Of a stretch of 64,000 bases of DNA, positions 1 through 10,183 are shown in pieces (positions within the stretch are counted from its first letter, which is position 1; each line of letters opens with the position of its first letter). Below the pieces are notes generated by a model that saw only the letters and a program-made list of their open reading frames with translations, was not told where the DNA came from and did not search any database. The stretch comes from Nocardia sp. NBC_00565 (GTDB lineage: Bacteria; Actinomycetota; Actinomycetes; Mycobacteriales; Mycobacteriaceae). The stretch is taken from NCBI RefSeq assembly GCF_036345915.1, contig NZ_CP107785.1:806001-870000 (forward strand), in the 5' to 3' direction. The translations under genes were made by a program, and so were the position numbers.

Positions 1-311
1 CCGTCATCGAGCACGACCGGATCGGCCGCCTCGCGGTGCGCCTGGATGTCTCCCGGTTGATCGTGGTCGGTACCGGAAGGCCATCCCACGCGATGCATCA
101 GGGGGCGGTGATGGAAGGCTCGTGGGGCGAGGAGTCGATCCTCGTGCCCGATATCGGCGCGGCCATCGCGCTGCTCGACGCAGAGGTCGAGGCGGGCGAT
201 GTGGTGCTGGTCAAAGCGTCCAAGTCGGTCGGCCTGTGGGCGGTCGCCGAGCATTTGACCGGTACGGAACGTGCGGGAACTAGCAGTGGTAGCACGGAGG
301 CTCTCGGATGA
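1..311 (+). CDS. murF: MurF C-terminal part, UDP-MurNAc-tripeptide--D-Ala-D-Ala ligase (5' truncated by window edge)
   Basis: About 102 codons of an open frame run in from the left edge (first full codon at 3) and stop at 309-311. MurF adds D-Ala-D-Ala to UDP-MurNAc-tripeptide in the cytoplasm. The visible part matches the C-terminal ligase domain: a strand-rich segment ending in the family-like phrase [14 protein letters not shown], where the KxS stretch is typical of MurF. The stop overlaps the mraY start (ATGA, 308-311), which implies translational coupling. The GTG at 36 is internal, not the start. Identity rests on the short C-terminal motif and on position directly before mraY. Confidence 0.9.
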   Translation, partial: VIEHDRIGRLAVRLDVSRLIVVGTGRPSHAMHQGAVMEGSWGEESILVPDIGAAIALLDAEVEAGDVVLVKASKSVGLWAVAEHLTGTERAGTSSGSTEALG

Positions 312-1384
312 GGCAGATTCTGTTCGCGGCCGGGATCGCGCTGGCGGTCTCGATCCTGCTGACGCCACTGTTGATACGGATCTTCGCCAAGCAGGGCTTC
401 GGCCAGGAGATCCGGGTCGACGGCCCGGCCAGTCATCAGGCCAAGCGCGGCACCCCGACCATGGGTGGTGTCGCCATCTTGGTCGGCATGTGGGCGGGTT
501 ACCTCGGCTCGCATCTGATCGGCATCGGCTACGACGCCGACGGACCATCGGCCTCCGGCATCCTGGTGCTCGGGCTGACCACCGCACTCGGTGTGGTCGG
601 CTTCCTCGACGACTTCATCAAGCTGCGCAAGCAGCGCAATCTGGGGCTGTCGGCCGCGGGCAAGTACATCGGTCAGCTCAGCGCGGCGGTCCTGTTCGGC
701 GTGCTCGCGCTGCAGTTCCACGGCGGCAACGGGTTGACCCCGGCGAGTAAGCATCTGTCCTACGTGCGCGACATCACCACGGTGTCGATGGGCGTGATCA
801 TCTTCCTGTGCTGGGTCTGCCTACTGGTGGTGGCCTGGTCGAACGCGGTGAACCTGACCGACGGCCTGGACGGTCTGGCGGCGGGTTCGATGAGCCTGGT
901 GCTCGGCGCGTACGTGATCATCACGTTCTGGCAGTACCGCAACGCCTGCGCGACGATTCCGGAGGCCGGCTGCTACAACGTGCGCGATCCGCTGGATCTG
1001 GCCCTGGTCTGCGCCTCGGCCGCGGCCGCATGCGTCGGCTTCCTGTGGTGGAATGCCGCGCCCGCCAAGATCTTCATGGGTGACACCGGTTCGCTGGCAT
1101 TGGGCGGCATGCTCGCCGGACTGTCCATCACGACCCGCACCGAACTGCTGATGGTGGTGATCGGCGCGCTGTTCGTCGCCGAGACCGCCTCGGTGGTGCT
1201 GCAGGTCGCGGTGTACCGCACGACCCGCAACCGGCTATTCAAGATGGCGCCTTTCCATCATCACTTCGAACTCAGCAAATGGGCCGAGACTACGGTGATC
1301 ATCCGGTTCTGGCTGCTCGCGGCAATGGCCTCCGCGGTCGGACTCGGCCTGTTCTACAGCGAATATCTCTCAGCGGTCGGGTGA
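308..1384 (+). CDS. mraY: Phospho-N-acetylmuramoyl-pentapeptide-transferase
   Basis: MraY moves phospho-MurNAc-pentapeptide from UDP to undecaprenyl phosphate, making lipid I on the inner face of the membrane. The protein is 358 residues, the usual family length, with about ten hydrophobic segments. The family signatures are visible: the Asp pair DD at about 101-102, NLTDGLDGL at about 182-190, MGDTGS near 257 and the histidine cluster HHH near 316 in a PFHHHFE context. The ATG overlaps the murF stop by 4 nt, fixing the start. It lies in the murF-mraY-murD order normal for dcw clusters. Confidence 0.97.
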   Translation: MRQILFAAGIALAVSILLTPLLIRIFAKQGFGQEIRVDGPASHQAKRGTPTMGGVAILVGMWAGYLGSHLIGIGYDADGPSASGILVLGLTTALGVVGFLDDFIKLRKQRNLGLSAAGKYIGQLSAAVLFGVLALQFHGGNGLTPASKHLSYVRDITTVSMGVIIFLCWVCLLVVAWSNAVNLTDGLDGLAAGSMSLVLGAYVIITFWQYRNACATIPEAGCYNVRDPLDLALVCASAAAACVGFLWWNAAPAKIFMGDTGSLALGGMLAGLSITTRTELLMVVIGALFVAETASVVLQVAVYRTTRNRLFKMAPFHHHFELSKWAETTVIIRFWLLAAMASAVGLGLFYSEYLSAVG

Positions 1385-1391
1385 AGTAGCG

Positions 1392-2879
1392 ATGGTCGAA
1401 CATTCTCCGAGGGCCCTGCGAACACCGGGGCCCATGCTCGAATTCCTGCGTGGCCGTGACGTATTGGTGGCCGGTTGGGGCGTCTCGGGTCGCTCGTTGA
1501 TCGAGCCGCTGCGCGATATCGGCGCCCGGCCGGTGGTCACCGACGGCGGTGCGGCCGCACTGGCCGAAGCGGCCGGACTCGGCCTGGACATCGCCACCTG
1601 CACCGAACTGGAGACCGCCGACTGGAGCCGCTTCGCGCTGGTCATCACCAGTCCGGGCTGGCGGCCGGATTCGCCGGTGCTGGCCGCGGCCGTGACCGAG
1701 GGCACCCCGGTGTGGGGCGATGTCGAATTCGCCTGGTGGGTCGATCAGGCCAGGATCTACGGCCCGGTCCGCAAGTGGCTGGTGGTGACCGGCACCAACG
1801 GCAAGACCACCACCACCTCGATGGTGCATTCGATCCTGCGGGCCGCCGGTATCGCCAGTGTCGCCTGCGGCAATATCGGGCTGCCGATCCTGGACGCACT
1901 GCGGCGCAGTCCGGGGCCGCAGGTGCTCGCCGTGGAACTGTCCTCGTTCCAATTGCATTGGGCGCCTTCGGTGCGGCCCGAGGCCGGTGTGGTGCTGAAT
2001 GTGGCCGAGGATCACCTGGATTGGCACGGCGGCCTCGATGCCTATGCCGCCGCGAAATCCAGGGCGCTCTACGGTCGTGTCGGCGTCGTCGGACTCGACG
2101 ATCCGGTGGCCGCCTCGCTGGCCCGGCGCAGTAAGGCGCGCCGCACGGTCGGCTTCCGGATCGGCGTGCCCGCCGACGGCGAACTCGGTGTGGTGGACGG
2201 CAAACTGCTCGACCGCGCCTTCACCAAGGCCGCGATCCTGGCCGAGGTCGGCGATATCAGCCCCAAGGGACCCGCCGGTGTCGCCGACGCACTCGCCGCC
2301 GCCGCGCTGACCAGGGCCATCGACGTCGCACCGCAGTTCGTGCGCGAGGGTCTCATCGAACACAAGGTCGGCCCGCATCGCGCGGCGTTCGTCCGGGAAC
2401 TGGCCGGGGTCGAATTCGTCGACGACTCCAAGGCCACCAACCCGCATGCCGCGCGCTCATCGATCCTGGGCCACCCGCAGGTGATCTGGCTCGCCGGTGG
2501 GCAATTGAAGGGCGCGACGGTCGAGGACCTGGTCGAGGAGATCGCCGACCGGCTCGTCGCCGCCGTGCTGATCGGCGCCGACGCGCCGGTGATCGCGGCC
2601 GCATTGGCGCGACACGCGCCCGAGGTCCCGGTCGTCGAGGTCCGCGCGGGAGACCATGCAGGGATGGGTGACGCTGGGATCGATGAGGCCGCGAGCGCCG
2701 ACGCCGTCATGGTGCGGGCCGTGCGGGCCGCGGCCGGATTCGCCCGACGCGGCGACACCGTACTACTGGCTCCGGCCGCGGCCTCCTTGGATATGTTCGC
2801 CGACTACACCCACCGCGGGCGCAGCTTCGCCGCGGCGGTGGCCGCGCTGGAAGACGGGGACATCGGGCGGACGCTATGA
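1392..2879 (+). CDS. murD: UDP-N-acetylmuramoyl-L-alanine--D-glutamate ligase
   Basis: MurD adds D-glutamate to UDP-MurNAc-L-Ala in the cytoplasm. The 495-residue protein has an N-terminal Rossmann-like UDP-binding domain (VAGWGVSGRS near 26), the ATP-binding P-loop TGTNGKTTTTS near 133-143, and the C-terminal ligase motif DDSKATNPHAA near 340. Length is slightly above the usual 440-490. It starts 7 nt after mraY and its TGA overlaps the ftsW ATG (2876-2879). The first 15 or so residues precede the conserved core, so a slightly later start is possible. Confidence 0.96.
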   Translation: MVEHSPRALRTPGPMLEFLRGRDVLVAGWGVSGRSLIEPLRDIGARPVVTDGGAAALAEAAGLGLDIATCTELETADWSRFALVITSPGWRPDSPVLAAAVTEGTPVWGDVEFAWWVDQARIYGPVRKWLVVTGTNGKTTTTSMVHSILRAAGIASVACGNIGLPILDALRRSPGPQVLAVELSSFQLHWAPSVRPEAGVVLNVAEDHLDWHGGLDAYAAAKSRALYGRVGVVGLDDPVAASLARRSKARRTVGFRIGVPADGELGVVDGKLLDRAFTKAAILAEVGDISPKGPAGVADALAAAALTRAIDVAPQFVREGLIEHKVGPHRAAFVRELAGVEFVDDSKATNPHAARSSILGHPQVIWLAGGQLKGATVEDLVEEIADRLVAAVLIGADAPVIAAALARHAPEVPVVEVRAGDHAGMGDAGIDEAASADAVMVRAVRAAAGFARRGDTVLLAPAAASLDMFADYTHRGRSFAAAVAALEDGDIGRTL

Positions 2880-4432
2880 CCGAGACCCCGCGGCGCGAGC
2901 TCAGGGCACGGAGGCGGCAGCGGAGCGTGACCACGGAGGGACCCGGGAGCGCCGCGAATCAGACACCGCGGCGGAACCGGTTGGCGGCAACGAAATTCGG
3001 CGCCTGGCTGGCGCGTCCGCTGGCATCGTTCCATCTCGTCGTCACCATCGCCACGCTGCTGACGGTGCTCGGCCTGGTCATGGTGCTCTCGGCGTCGAGC
3101 GTGGAGGCGTATGTCGACGGCGGGTCGGCGTATTCGCTGTTCATCCAGCAGGCCATGTTCGCCGCGGTCGGCGCGGTGCTGTTCTATCTGGCGCTGCGCA
3201 TTTCGCTGCGGCGACTGCGGCAATGGTCGTTTCCGCTGTTCGCGATCTCGGTGCTGGCGCTGTTGCTGGTGCTGATTCCGGGCATCGGCTCGCAGGTGCA
3301 GGGTGCGCGGCGCTGGTTCTTCCTCGGTCCGATCTCGGTGCAGCCCTCGGAGATCGTGAAGGTGACCCTGGTGGTGTGGGGCGCGCATCTGCTCGCCTCG
3401 CGCCGCTCCGAACAGGCCAGCCTCAAAGAGATCCTGGTGCCGCTGGTGCCCGCCGGTCTGCTGGTGTGTCTGCTGGTCGTGCTCGAGCCGAACCTGTCGA
3501 CCACCATCGCGCTCGGCATCGTGCTGGCGGCGCTGCTGTGGTTCGGCGGGCTGCCGGTGCGACTGTTCGTCACCATCGCGATCTCGGGCCTCATCGCCGC
3601 CGGTGTGCTCGCGCTGTCCGCGGGTTATCGCTCGGACCGGATGCGCGCGTTCTTCAATCCGGGCGACGATCCGCAGGGCATCAATTACCAAGCGCGCCAG
3701 GCGTTGTACTCGCTGGCCGACGGCGGCATCTGGGGTCGCGGTCTCGGGCAGAGCCGGGCCAAATGGCAGTATCTGCCCAACGCGCACAACGACTTCATCT
3801 TCGCCATCATCGGCGAGGAACTCGGCTTTCTCGGCTGCGCACTGGTGCTCGGGCTGTTCGCGCTGTTCGTCTACACCGGTCTGCGCATCGCGAGCCGGTC
3901 GGTCGATCCGTTCCTGCGACTGCTCACCGCGACCGCGACGACCTGGATCACCGGCCAGGCGCTGATCAATATCGGTTACGTGGTCAACCTGCTCCCGGTG
4001 ACCGGTCTGCAGCTGCCGCTGGTCTCGGCGGGCGGGTCATCGCTGGCGATCACCCTGTTCATGTTCGGCATCATCGCCAACGCGGCCAGGCATGAGCCAG
4101 AGGCCATTTCGGCGCTGCAGGCCGGACAGGACGGCCGATTCAGCAGGCTGCTGCGGCTGCCCAAACCGGAGGTGTACTCACCGGCGAAGGCGGATGCGGC
4201 GCGGGCGCGCTCGGCCGCCGCCAAGGCCAAGGCCGCCGAGGATCGGGCCAGGGCGGAACGGGCCAAGGCCGATCGGGCCAGGGCCGGAGTGCCGCCCGGC
4301 CGACGGACGCAATCGGATCCGGGTCGGCGTCGGGTGCCCGAGAGCCGGGGGACGAGTTCATTGCGGGCGACCAGGGCATGGGAGCCCAGCTATCCGATAA
4401 ACCATGCGAGAGATCGGGGAAGATCCAGGTGA
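2876..4432 (+). CDS. ftsW: FtsW, SEDS-family septal peptidoglycan glycosyltransferase
   Basis: FtsW polymerises lipid II at the division septum with its partner class B PBP. The 518-residue protein has a basic N-terminal tail of about 45 residues, ten or so membrane helices, and SEDS motifs: [10 protein letters not shown] near 140, QPSEIVKV shortly after, NLSTTIAL near 205 and [13 protein letters not shown] near 305. After the last helix (about residue 405) a cytoplasmic tail of about 110 residues is made almost entirely of Ala, Arg, Lys and Pro. The start overlaps the murD stop and the stop overlaps the preferred murG GTG. Confidence 0.95.
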   Translation: MTETPRRELRARRRQRSVTTEGPGSAANQTPRRNRLAATKFGAWLARPLASFHLVVTIATLLTVLGLVMVLSASSVEAYVDGGSAYSLFIQQAMFAAVGAVLFYLALRISLRRLRQWSFPLFAISVLALLLVLIPGIGSQVQGARRWFFLGPISVQPSEIVKVTLVVWGAHLLASRRSEQASLKEILVPLVPAGLLVCLLVVLEPNLSTTIALGIVLAALLWFGGLPVRLFVTIAISGLIAAGVLALSAGYRSDRMRAFFNPGDDPQGINYQARQALYSLADGGIWGRGLGQSRAKWQYLPNAHNDFIFAIIGEELGFLGCALVLGLFALFVYTGLRIASRSVDPFLRLLTATATTWITGQALINIGYVVNLLPVTGLQLPLVSAGGSSLAITLFMFGIIANAARHEPEAISALQAGQDGRFSRLLRLPKPEVYSPAKADAARARSAAAKAKAAEDRARAERAKADRARAGVPPGRRTQSDPGRRRVPESRGTSSLRATRAWEPSYPINHARDRGRSR

Positions 4433-5616
4433 GTGATGTGCGGCGCCCGGGAGCGGAGCCTGCGCAGCGACCCGGTAGCGCGGAAGCGGAGCTTGCGGAG
4501 CGACTTCGCAAACCGCTGTCGGTGATCGTCGCCGGCGGCGGCACCGCGGGACATATCGAGCCCGCGCTGGCCGTCGCCGACGCGCTGAAGCGACTCGACG
4601 ATTCGATCCGGGTCACCGCACTCGGCACCGAACGCGGGCTCGAGACGAAGCTGGTGCCCGAACGCGGCTATCCACTCGAGCTGATCCCCCCGGTCCCGCT
4701 GCCGCGCAAGCCGACCGCGGACCTGTTGCGCCTGCCCAGCCGGGTGCGCGCGTCGGTGGCCAGGACCCGGGCCGTCATCGACGCGGTCGAGGCCGATGTG
4801 ATCGTCGGCTTCGGCGGCTATGTCGCATTGCCCGCCTACCTGGCCGCGGGCCGGGGTGTGCTCGGCCGTCGGCGCGCGGTGCCGGTGGTGGTGCACGAGG
4901 CGAATGCCAAGGCTGGCATCGCCAACAAGGTCGGCGCCCGGCGCGCAGCCAGGGTGCTTGCCGCCGTGCCCGATTCCGGTCTGCGCAACGCCGAGGTCAT
5001 CGGTATCCCGGTGCGCGGCTCCATCACGTCACTGGATCGGGCGGCGCTGCAGGCCGAGGCCCGCGCGCATTTCGGCCTGCCCGCCGAGGGGCCGGTGCTG
5101 CTGGTCTTCGGTGGATCCCAGGGCGCGGTGTCGTTGAACAACGCGGTCTCCGCAGCGGCGCGGCAGCTGGCCGCGGCGGGGGTCTCGGTGCTGCACGCGC
5201 ACGGCCCGAAGAACACCCTCGACGTCCCGGATTCAGGTGAGGGCGCATCGCGGTATGTCGCCGTGCCGTATCTTTCCCGGATGGACTTGGCCTATGCCGC
5301 CGCCGACGCGGTCGTGTGCCGCTCCGGCGCGATGACCGTCGCCGAGGTGTCGGCGGTCGGGTTGCCCGCGTTCTATGTGCCGCTGCCGCACGGCAACGGT
5401 GAGCAGGAGCTCAATGCCAGGCCGATCGTCCGCCAAGGGGGTGGCAGAATCGTCCCCGATGCCGAGCTGACCCCCGACTATGTGATCGACGAGGTGATAC
5501 CGCTGCTGACCGACCGCGCACGGCTGATCGAGATGAGCCTGTCCGCCGCAGGCGCCGGGCACCGCGACGCCGCCGACGAGCTGGCGCGCATCGTCGTGGA
5601 GGTGAGCCGCCGGTGA
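4429..5616 (+). CDS. murG: MurG, lipid II synthase (UDP-GlcNAc transferase)
   Basis: MurG transfers GlcNAc to lipid I at the inner membrane face. Family motifs are the N-terminal [13 protein letters not shown] loop, [27 protein letters not shown] and the late [11 protein letters not shown] chose the GTG at 4429 because it overlaps the ftsW stop (GTGA) with a GGGGA ribosome site 8 nt before it; an in-frame ATG at 4378 would extend further into ftsW. About 25 residues precede the conserved glycine loop. Much of this extension is encoded by two copies of the GCGGAGC-type repeat, so it is probably an acquired, non-conserved stretch. Confidence 0.95.
   Translation: MSDVRRPGAEPAQRPGSAEAELAERLRKPLSVIVAGGGTAGHIEPALAVADALKRLDDSIRVTALGTERGLETKLVPERGYPLELIPPVPLPRKPTADLLRLPSRVRASVARTRAVIDAVEADVIVGFGGYVALPAYLAAGRGVLGRRRAVPVVVHEANAKAGIANKVGARRAARVLAAVPDSGLRNAEVIGIPVRGSITSLDRAALQAEARAHFGLPAEGPVLLVFGGSQGAVSLNNAVSAAARQLAAAGVSVLHAHGPKNTLDVPDSGEGASRYVAVPYLSRMDLAYAAADAVVCRSGAMTVAEVSAVGLPAFYVPLPHGNGEQELNARPIVRQGGGRIVPDAELTPDYVIDEVIPLLTDRARLIEMSLSAAGAGHRDAADELARIVVEVSRR
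4450..4472 (+). repeat. GCGGAGC-type dispersed repeat, copy 1 in murG
   Basis: A 23-nt stretch starting GGAGCGGAGC and ending CAGCGACC. It differs by one base from the two identical copies in ileS (14699-14721 and 16244-16266). It lies in frame in the non-conserved murG N-terminus and encodes the GAEPAQRP segment. What the repeat is, and whether it moves, is unknown. Confidence 0.75.
4482..4504 (+). repeat. GCGGAGC-type dispersed repeat, copy 2 in murG
   Basis: A second, more diverged copy 32 nt after the first, starting GGAAGCGGAGC and ending GGAGCGAC. It encodes EAELAERL, just before the conserved murG core. The two copies form a short imperfect tandem array. Confidence 0.65.
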
Positions 5617-7100
5617 CCACCGAAGCCGATGCCCTGCCGCCCGAATTGGCGCGCGTGCACATGGTCGGGATCGGCGGGGCCGGGATGTCCGGTATCGCCC
5701 GCATCCTGCTCTCGCGCGGCGGCTCGGTATCCGGTTCGGACGCCAAGGAGAGCCGCGGCGTGCTGGCGCTGCGGGCGCGCGGCGCGCAGGTCCGCATCGG
5801 TCACGACGCCAGCGCCCTCGACCTGCTGCCCGGCGGCCCGACCGCGGTGGTCACCACCTACGCCGCCATCCCGAAGACCAATCCCGAACTGGTCGAGGCG
5901 AATCGGCGCGATATCCCGGTGCTGCTGCGGCCCACCGTGCTCGCCTCACTGATGCGCGGACATCGCACGCTGCTGGTCTCGGGCACACACGGCAAGACCT
6001 CCACCACCTCGATGCTGATCGTGTCGTTGCAGCACTGCGGGTTCGACCCGTCCTTCGCGGTCGGTGGCGAACTCAACGAGGCGGGCACCAATGCCCACCA
6101 CGGCACCGGTGAGATCTTTGTCGCCGAGGCCGACGAGAGCGATGGCTCACTGCTGCAATACGACCCGGACGTCGCCGTGGTCACCAATGTCGAATCCGAT
6201 CACCTGGACTTCTTCGGTACCGACGAGGCCTATATCCAGGTCTTCGACGACTTCGCGGACCGGCTGGCCGCGGGCGGTCTGCTGGTGGTGTGTCTGGACG
6301 ATCCCGGCTCGCGGGCGCTGGCCGAACGGGTCGGTCAGCGGTTGGCGGACAAGAACATTCGCGTACTCGGCTACGGCTCGGGCGAGCTGACCGACGCGCC
6401 GGTGCCGGTCGGCGTGCGGTTGCATAGCTGGGAGCCGCGTGATGTCGGCGGGTTGGCCCAGTTCCAGCTCGCCGATGAGGCCGCACCGCGCACCTTGCGA
6501 CTCGCGGTGCCCGGTCGGCATATGGCGCTGAACGCGATGGCCGCGCTGCTCGTCGCGCGCGCCGCCGGCGCGGATGTCGGCGAAATCATCCAGGGGCTGG
6601 AGGGCTTCGGCGGTGTACACCGCCGGTTCCAGTTCGTCGGTCGGGAAAACGGCGTGCGGGTTTTCGACGACTACGCCCACCACCCGACCGAGGTGCGCGC
6701 CAACCTCCGCGCCGCGGCCGAACTCGTCGAGCAGGAGGCCCGCGACGGTGCCAGGTCCCGGCAGGGGCGGGTCATCGTGGTGTTTCAACCACACCTCTAC
6801 AGTCGCACCGCCACCTTCGCCGCGGATTTCGGCGCGGCACTCAGCGTCGCCGACGAGGTGGTCGTGCTCGATGTCTACGGCGCGCGTGAGGAACCGCTGC
6901 CCGGCGTGAACGGTGCGCTGGTGGCGCAGGCGGTCACCAAACCAGTGCACTATCAACCGGATCTGTCGCGGGTCGGCCGTCAGGTCGCCGCACTCGCGCT
7001 GCCCGGTGATGTGGTGATCACCATGGGTGCGGGTGATGTGACGATGCTGGGCAGCCAGATCCTCGACGGGCTGCGAGCGCGTCCGCAATACGGACGGTGA
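5613..7100 (+). CDS. murC: UDP-N-acetylmuramate--L-alanine ligase
   Basis: MurC adds the first residue, L-alanine, to UDP-MurNAc. The 495-residue protein starts at GTG, overlapping the murG TGA (GTGA). It shows the N-terminal [14 protein letters not shown] nucleotide loop near 13-26, the ATP loop [11 protein letters not shown] near 128, the ESDHLDFF segment and the C-terminal [10 protein letters not shown] motif near 353. Length is normal. Order murG-murC-ftsQ is the standard actinobacterial one. Confidence 0.97.
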   Translation: MTTEADALPPELARVHMVGIGGAGMSGIARILLSRGGSVSGSDAKESRGVLALRARGAQVRIGHDASALDLLPGGPTAVVTTYAAIPKTNPELVEANRRDIPVLLRPTVLASLMRGHRTLLVSGTHGKTSTTSMLIVSLQHCGFDPSFAVGGELNEAGTNAHHGTGEIFVAEADESDGSLLQYDPDVAVVTNVESDHLDFFGTDEAYIQVFDDFADRLAAGGLLVVCLDDPGSRALAERVGQRLADKNIRVLGYGSGELTDAPVPVGVRLHSWEPRDVGGLAQFQLADEAAPRTLRLAVPGRHMALNAMAALLVARAAGADVGEIIQGLEGFGGVHRRFQFVGRENGVRVFDDYAHHPTEVRANLRAAAELVEQEARDGARSRQGRVIVVFQPHLYSRTATFAADFGAALSVADEVVVLDVYGAREEPLPGVNGALVAQAVTKPVHYQPDLSRVGRQVAALALPGDVVITMGAGDVTMLGSQILDGLRARPQYGR

Positions 7101-7106
7101 CCCGCG

Positions 7107-7811
7107 ATGCGAACCACGGGTGACTGGTTCGAACAGTGGGCACGGCGGGGTCGTTCCGGCCGCTTTCGACTGTGGAGTTTGCTCGCCGTGTGCGTCCTTA
7201 CCGTTCTCGCGGTGCTGGCCTGGTTCACCCCGGTGCTGTCGGTGAGTACCGTGCAGATCGACGGATTGGTCGCGGTGTCCGAACAACAGGTGCGCGCCAA
7301 ACTCGAGATCCCGTCCGGGCGCTCGATGTTGCGCATCGATACCGACGCCATGGCGCGGCGGGTCGCGAGTATTCCGAAGGTGCGCACCGCCCGGGTGCAA
7401 CGGGTATTTCCGTCGACCGTCAAGGTGACCGTCGTGGAGCGCACGCCCGTATTGTTCTGGGACAGCCCGCAGGGCGCGCACCTGATGGACGCGGAGAGTG
7501 TGGAGTTCGCGATCGAGGACCCGCCCATCGGCGTCCCCGAGCTCAGGACCGAGCACCCAGGCGGCGCCGATCCGGTCACCCGCGCGGCGGTCGCGGTTTT
7601 GTCGGTGCTGCCTGCGGATTTGACCACTCAGGTGGACAAGGTTGTCGCGCGGTCGATTTCGGATATTTCACTGAACCTGAGCGACGGTCGCACGGTACTG
7701 TGGGGTGGAATCAATGACGCGGAACGCAAGGCGGCCGTGGTAATGCCGCTGTTGACCCGCGATGGAACGGTGTTCGATGTTTCGAGTCCGAATCTGGTCA
7801 CGGTAAAGTGA
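7107..7811 (+). CDS. ftsQ: FtsQ, divisome membrane protein
   Basis: FtsQ is a bitopic divisome protein linking early and late division proteins. The 234-residue protein has a cytoplasmic head of about 25 residues, one membrane helix (about 26-45), a POTRA domain (about 48-115; STVQIDGLVAVSEQQV and the VRTARVQRVFPSTV segment) and a beta domain to the C-terminus. It starts 6 nt after murC. The genes from murF to ftsQ look like one transcription unit; a 366-nt gap then separates it from ftsZ. Confidence 0.94.
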   Translation: MRTTGDWFEQWARRGRSGRFRLWSLLAVCVLTVLAVLAWFTPVLSVSTVQIDGLVAVSEQQVRAKLEIPSGRSMLRIDTDAMARRVASIPKVRTARVQRVFPSTVKVTVVERTPVLFWDSPQGAHLMDAESVEFAIEDPPIGVPELRTEHPGGADPVTRAAVAVLSVLPADLTTQVDKVVARSISDISLNLSDGRTVLWGGINDAERKAAVVMPLLTRDGTVFDVSSPNLVTVK

Positions 7812-8177
7812 TCCATACCCATTGTGCCCAGGGGATTTTCGATGGAACTGTGACCACGGTGGGAGCAGGACCAGCGAGACCGGGGTTTTGGGGGCAACCG
7901 TCCACGATACGGAGTGTTGTGCGGCGAGACGAGAGGGATCACACAAGATTCTGTTACTCGTTTCGGCGCGCCTGCGCGCCTATCGCGGCGGCTGCGAATA
8001 GCGTTCCGCAGCAGTCGGATACTTGACATAACGCTGACCCTATGGTTGAGGTTTAGGGTTTGCCCGAGCAGTGGAGCACTTCGTGAAACTGCCGGGCGAA
8101 AACAACCGGGGTTTGCACGGGCTGAGTGTCGAGAATCCGAAAACGACAGACTTTAGATCGAAGGAAGGCGAAGGCCC
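7812..8177 (+). promoter_or_regulatory. ftsQ-ftsZ intergenic region with probable ftsZ promoter
   Basis: 366 nt without a gene, unusual in this tightly packed cluster. At 8023-8028 there is TTGACA and at 8041-8046 TATGGT. Their 12-nt spacing is too short for one sigma-A promoter, so TATGGT may act alone as a -10. The two flank an imperfect dyad: TAACGCTGACC at 8029-8039 against GGTTGAGGTTTA at 8044-8055, with 8 of 12 positions complementary. The ftsZ ribosome site GAAGGAAGG lies just before the ATG at 8178. ftsZ is therefore probably also transcribed on its own. Confidence 0.6.
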
Positions 8178-9416
8178 ATGACGCCCCCGCACAACTACCT
8201 TGCTGTGATCAAGGTCGTCGGTATCGGCGGCGGCGGCGTGAATGCCGTCAACCGGATGATCGAACAAGGACTCAAGGGAGTCGAGTTCATCGCGGTCAAC
8301 ACCGACGCGCAGGCGCTGCTGATGAGTGATGCCGACGTCAAGCTCGACGTCGGCCGTGAACTCACCCGTGGTCTCGGCGCCGGTGCCGACCCCGAGGTCG
8401 GCCGAAAGGCCGCCGAGGATCACAAGGACGAGATCGAAGAGGTGCTCAAGGGCGCCGACATGGTCTTCGTCACCGCTGGCGAGGGCGGTGGCACCGGTAC
8501 CGGTGGCGCGCCCGTGGTCGCCAGCATTGCGCGCAAGCTCGGAGCGCTGACCATAGGCGTTGTCACCAGGCCGTTCTCCTTCGAGGGCAAGCGGCGCGGC
8601 AACCAGGCCGAAGTAGGTATCAACCTGCTGCGCGAATCCTGCGACACGCTCATCGTCATCCCGAACGATCGGCTGCTGCAACTCGGCGATGCCGCGGTGA
8701 GCCTGATGGACGCCTTCCGTTCCGCCGATGAGGTGCTGCTCAACGGTGTGCAGGGCATTACCGACCTGATCACCACCCCGGGTCTGATCAACGTCGACTT
8801 CGCCGACGTGAAGAGCGTGATGTCCGGAGCCGGTAGCGCTTTGATGGGCATCGGCTCGGCCCGCGGCGAAGGCCGTTCGGTCAAGGCCGCCGAATCGGCG
8901 ATCAACTCGCCGCTGCTCGAGGCGTCGATGGACGGCGCGCACGGCGTGCTGCTCTCGATCGCGGGCGGGTCGGATCTCGGTCTGTTCGAGATCAACGAAG
9001 CCGCCTCACTGGTGCAGGAGGCCGCGCATATCGAGGCCAACATCATCTTCGGTACCGTCATCGACGATTCGCTCGGCGATGAGGTTCGCGTCACGGTGAT
9101 CGCGGCCGGATTCGACGGCGGCGGTCCGGCCCGGCGCACCTTCGAGGCGGGGCGCGGCGCGATCGGTGCCGCCCGAGCCGGTGAGGTCGGCCAGAGCAGC
9201 CGCACCAGCGAGGTCGCCGCGTCCACACGTGCCGAAACCGCCTCCGCCGCAGGTCAAACCGGCTCCACTCGGGGCGTGGTGCCCAGCTACCGCGATACCG
9301 AACGAGCCCGCACCCTGGCCGAGCCGACGGTTGCACACAACTCGCGCACCCACATCGAGCCGCCGGACACCGACGATGACGACGATGTGGACGTGCCTTC
9401 GTTCATGCGTCGCTAG
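8178..9416 (+). CDS. ftsZ: Cell division GTPase FtsZ
   Basis: FtsZ is the tubulin-like GTPase that forms the Z ring. The 412-residue protein has [11 protein letters not shown] near 15-25, the GTP signature [10 protein letters not shown] near 102-111 and the T7-region [11 protein letters not shown] variable Ser/Ala/Thr/Arg linker from about 320 leads to an acidic run of Asp and the C-terminal peptide DVPSFMRR. In actinobacteria this tail is the docking site for partners such as SepF and FtsW, both encoded in this window. The ATG has a strong GAAGGAAGG site upstream. Confidence 0.98.
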   Translation: MTPPHNYLAVIKVVGIGGGGVNAVNRMIEQGLKGVEFIAVNTDAQALLMSDADVKLDVGRELTRGLGAGADPEVGRKAAEDHKDEIEEVLKGADMVFVTAGEGGGTGTGGAPVVASIARKLGALTIGVVTRPFSFEGKRRGNQAEVGINLLRESCDTLIVIPNDRLLQLGDAAVSLMDAFRSADEVLLNGVQGITDLITTPGLINVDFADVKSVMSGAGSALMGIGSARGEGRSVKAAESAINSPLLEASMDGAHGVLLSIAGGSDLGLFEINEAASLVQEAAHIEANIIFGTVIDDSLGDEVRVTVIAAGFDGGGPARRTFEAGRGAIGAARAGEVGQSSRTSEVAASTRAETASAAGQTGSTRGVVPSYRDTERARTLAEPTVAHNSRTHIEPPDTDDDDDVDVPSFMRR

Positions 9417-9425
9417 GAAAGAAGT

Positions 9426-9454
9426 ACCCCCCGGGCGCGGATAAGCTCGGGGGT
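9426..9454 (+). promoter_or_regulatory. Hairpin over the pgeF ribosome-binding region
   Basis: ACCCCC (9426-9431) pairs with GGGGGT (9449-9454), and after a one-base bulge GGGC (9433-9436) pairs with GCTC (9445-9448), leaving an 8-nt loop. The 3' arm ends directly before the pgeF ATG at 9455 and holds its only G-rich ribosome-site candidate. The hairpin could limit pgeF translation or act as a weak terminator after ftsZ. Confidence 0.55.
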
Positions 9455-10183
9455 ATGACAGCGCCGACGACAGTGACCGTTCGACGAGTGACCACCACCA
9501 GAGCGGGCGGTTTCTCGGCGCCGCCGTACGATTCGTTCAATCTCGGGGATCATGTGGGGGACGACCCGGCGACCGTGCAACGGAACCGGGTCCGGCTGGC
9601 CGAGGGGATCGGCCTGACGCCGGATCGGCTCGTGTGGATGGAACAGATCCACGGGCGCAATGTCGAAATCATCGATGGGCCACGGAATGCGCCGGTGCCC
9701 GCCACCGACGCACTGGTGACGACGGTGCCGGGGCTGGCGCTGGTGGTGCTCACCGCGGACTGTGTGCCGATTCTGCTCTCCGATGACGAGGCGGGTGTGC
9801 TCGCGGCCGTGCATGCCGGGCGGATCGGTGCCCGCATCGGCATCGTGCCGCGGGTACTGGACGCGATGGTTTCGGTCGGCGCCCGGCTCGAGCGGATCGG
9901 CGCATTCCTCGGTCCGGCGGCCTCGGGTCGTCAGTACGAGGTGCCCGCCGCGATGCGCGCCGATGTCGAGGCGCATCTGCCTGGCAGTGCGACCACGACC
10001 GTGCGTGGCACCCCGGCACTCGACCTGCGCGCCGGAATTCGCAGGCAGCTCACCGAGGCCGGGGTCGCCGGGGTGGCGGTCGATCCGCGCTGCACGATCG
10101 AGGACAAGACGCTGTTCAGTCATCGCCGTGGCGCGCCGACCGGCCGCATCGCCGGGGTGATCTGGATGCAGGCGCAGGCATGA
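9455..10183 (+). CDS. pgeF: PgeF (YfiH) family peptidoglycan-editing / polyphenol oxidase-like protein
   Basis: This 242-residue protein belongs to the YfiH/DUF152 family. In E. coli PgeF removes cytoplasmic muropeptide precursors carrying L-Ser in place of L-Ala. Metal-site features are visible: TADCVPILLSD near 105 with its Cys, AVHAGRIG near 125 with its His, and the late HRRGAPTGRIAGVIWM. Its place right after ftsZ is conserved in actinobacteria (Rv2149c position in M. tuberculosis). It overlaps yggS by ATGA (10180-10183). Confidence 0.88.
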   Translation: MTAPTTVTVRRVTTTRAGGFSAPPYDSFNLGDHVGDDPATVQRNRVRLAEGIGLTPDRLVWMEQIHGRNVEIIDGPRNAPVPATDALVTTVPGLALVVLTADCVPILLSDDEAGVLAAVHAGRIGARIGIVPRVLDAMVSVGARLERIGAFLGPAASGRQYEVPAAMRADVEAHLPGSATTTVRGTPALDLRAGIRRQLTEAGVAGVAVDPRCTIEDKTLFSHRRGAPTGRIAGVIWMQAQA

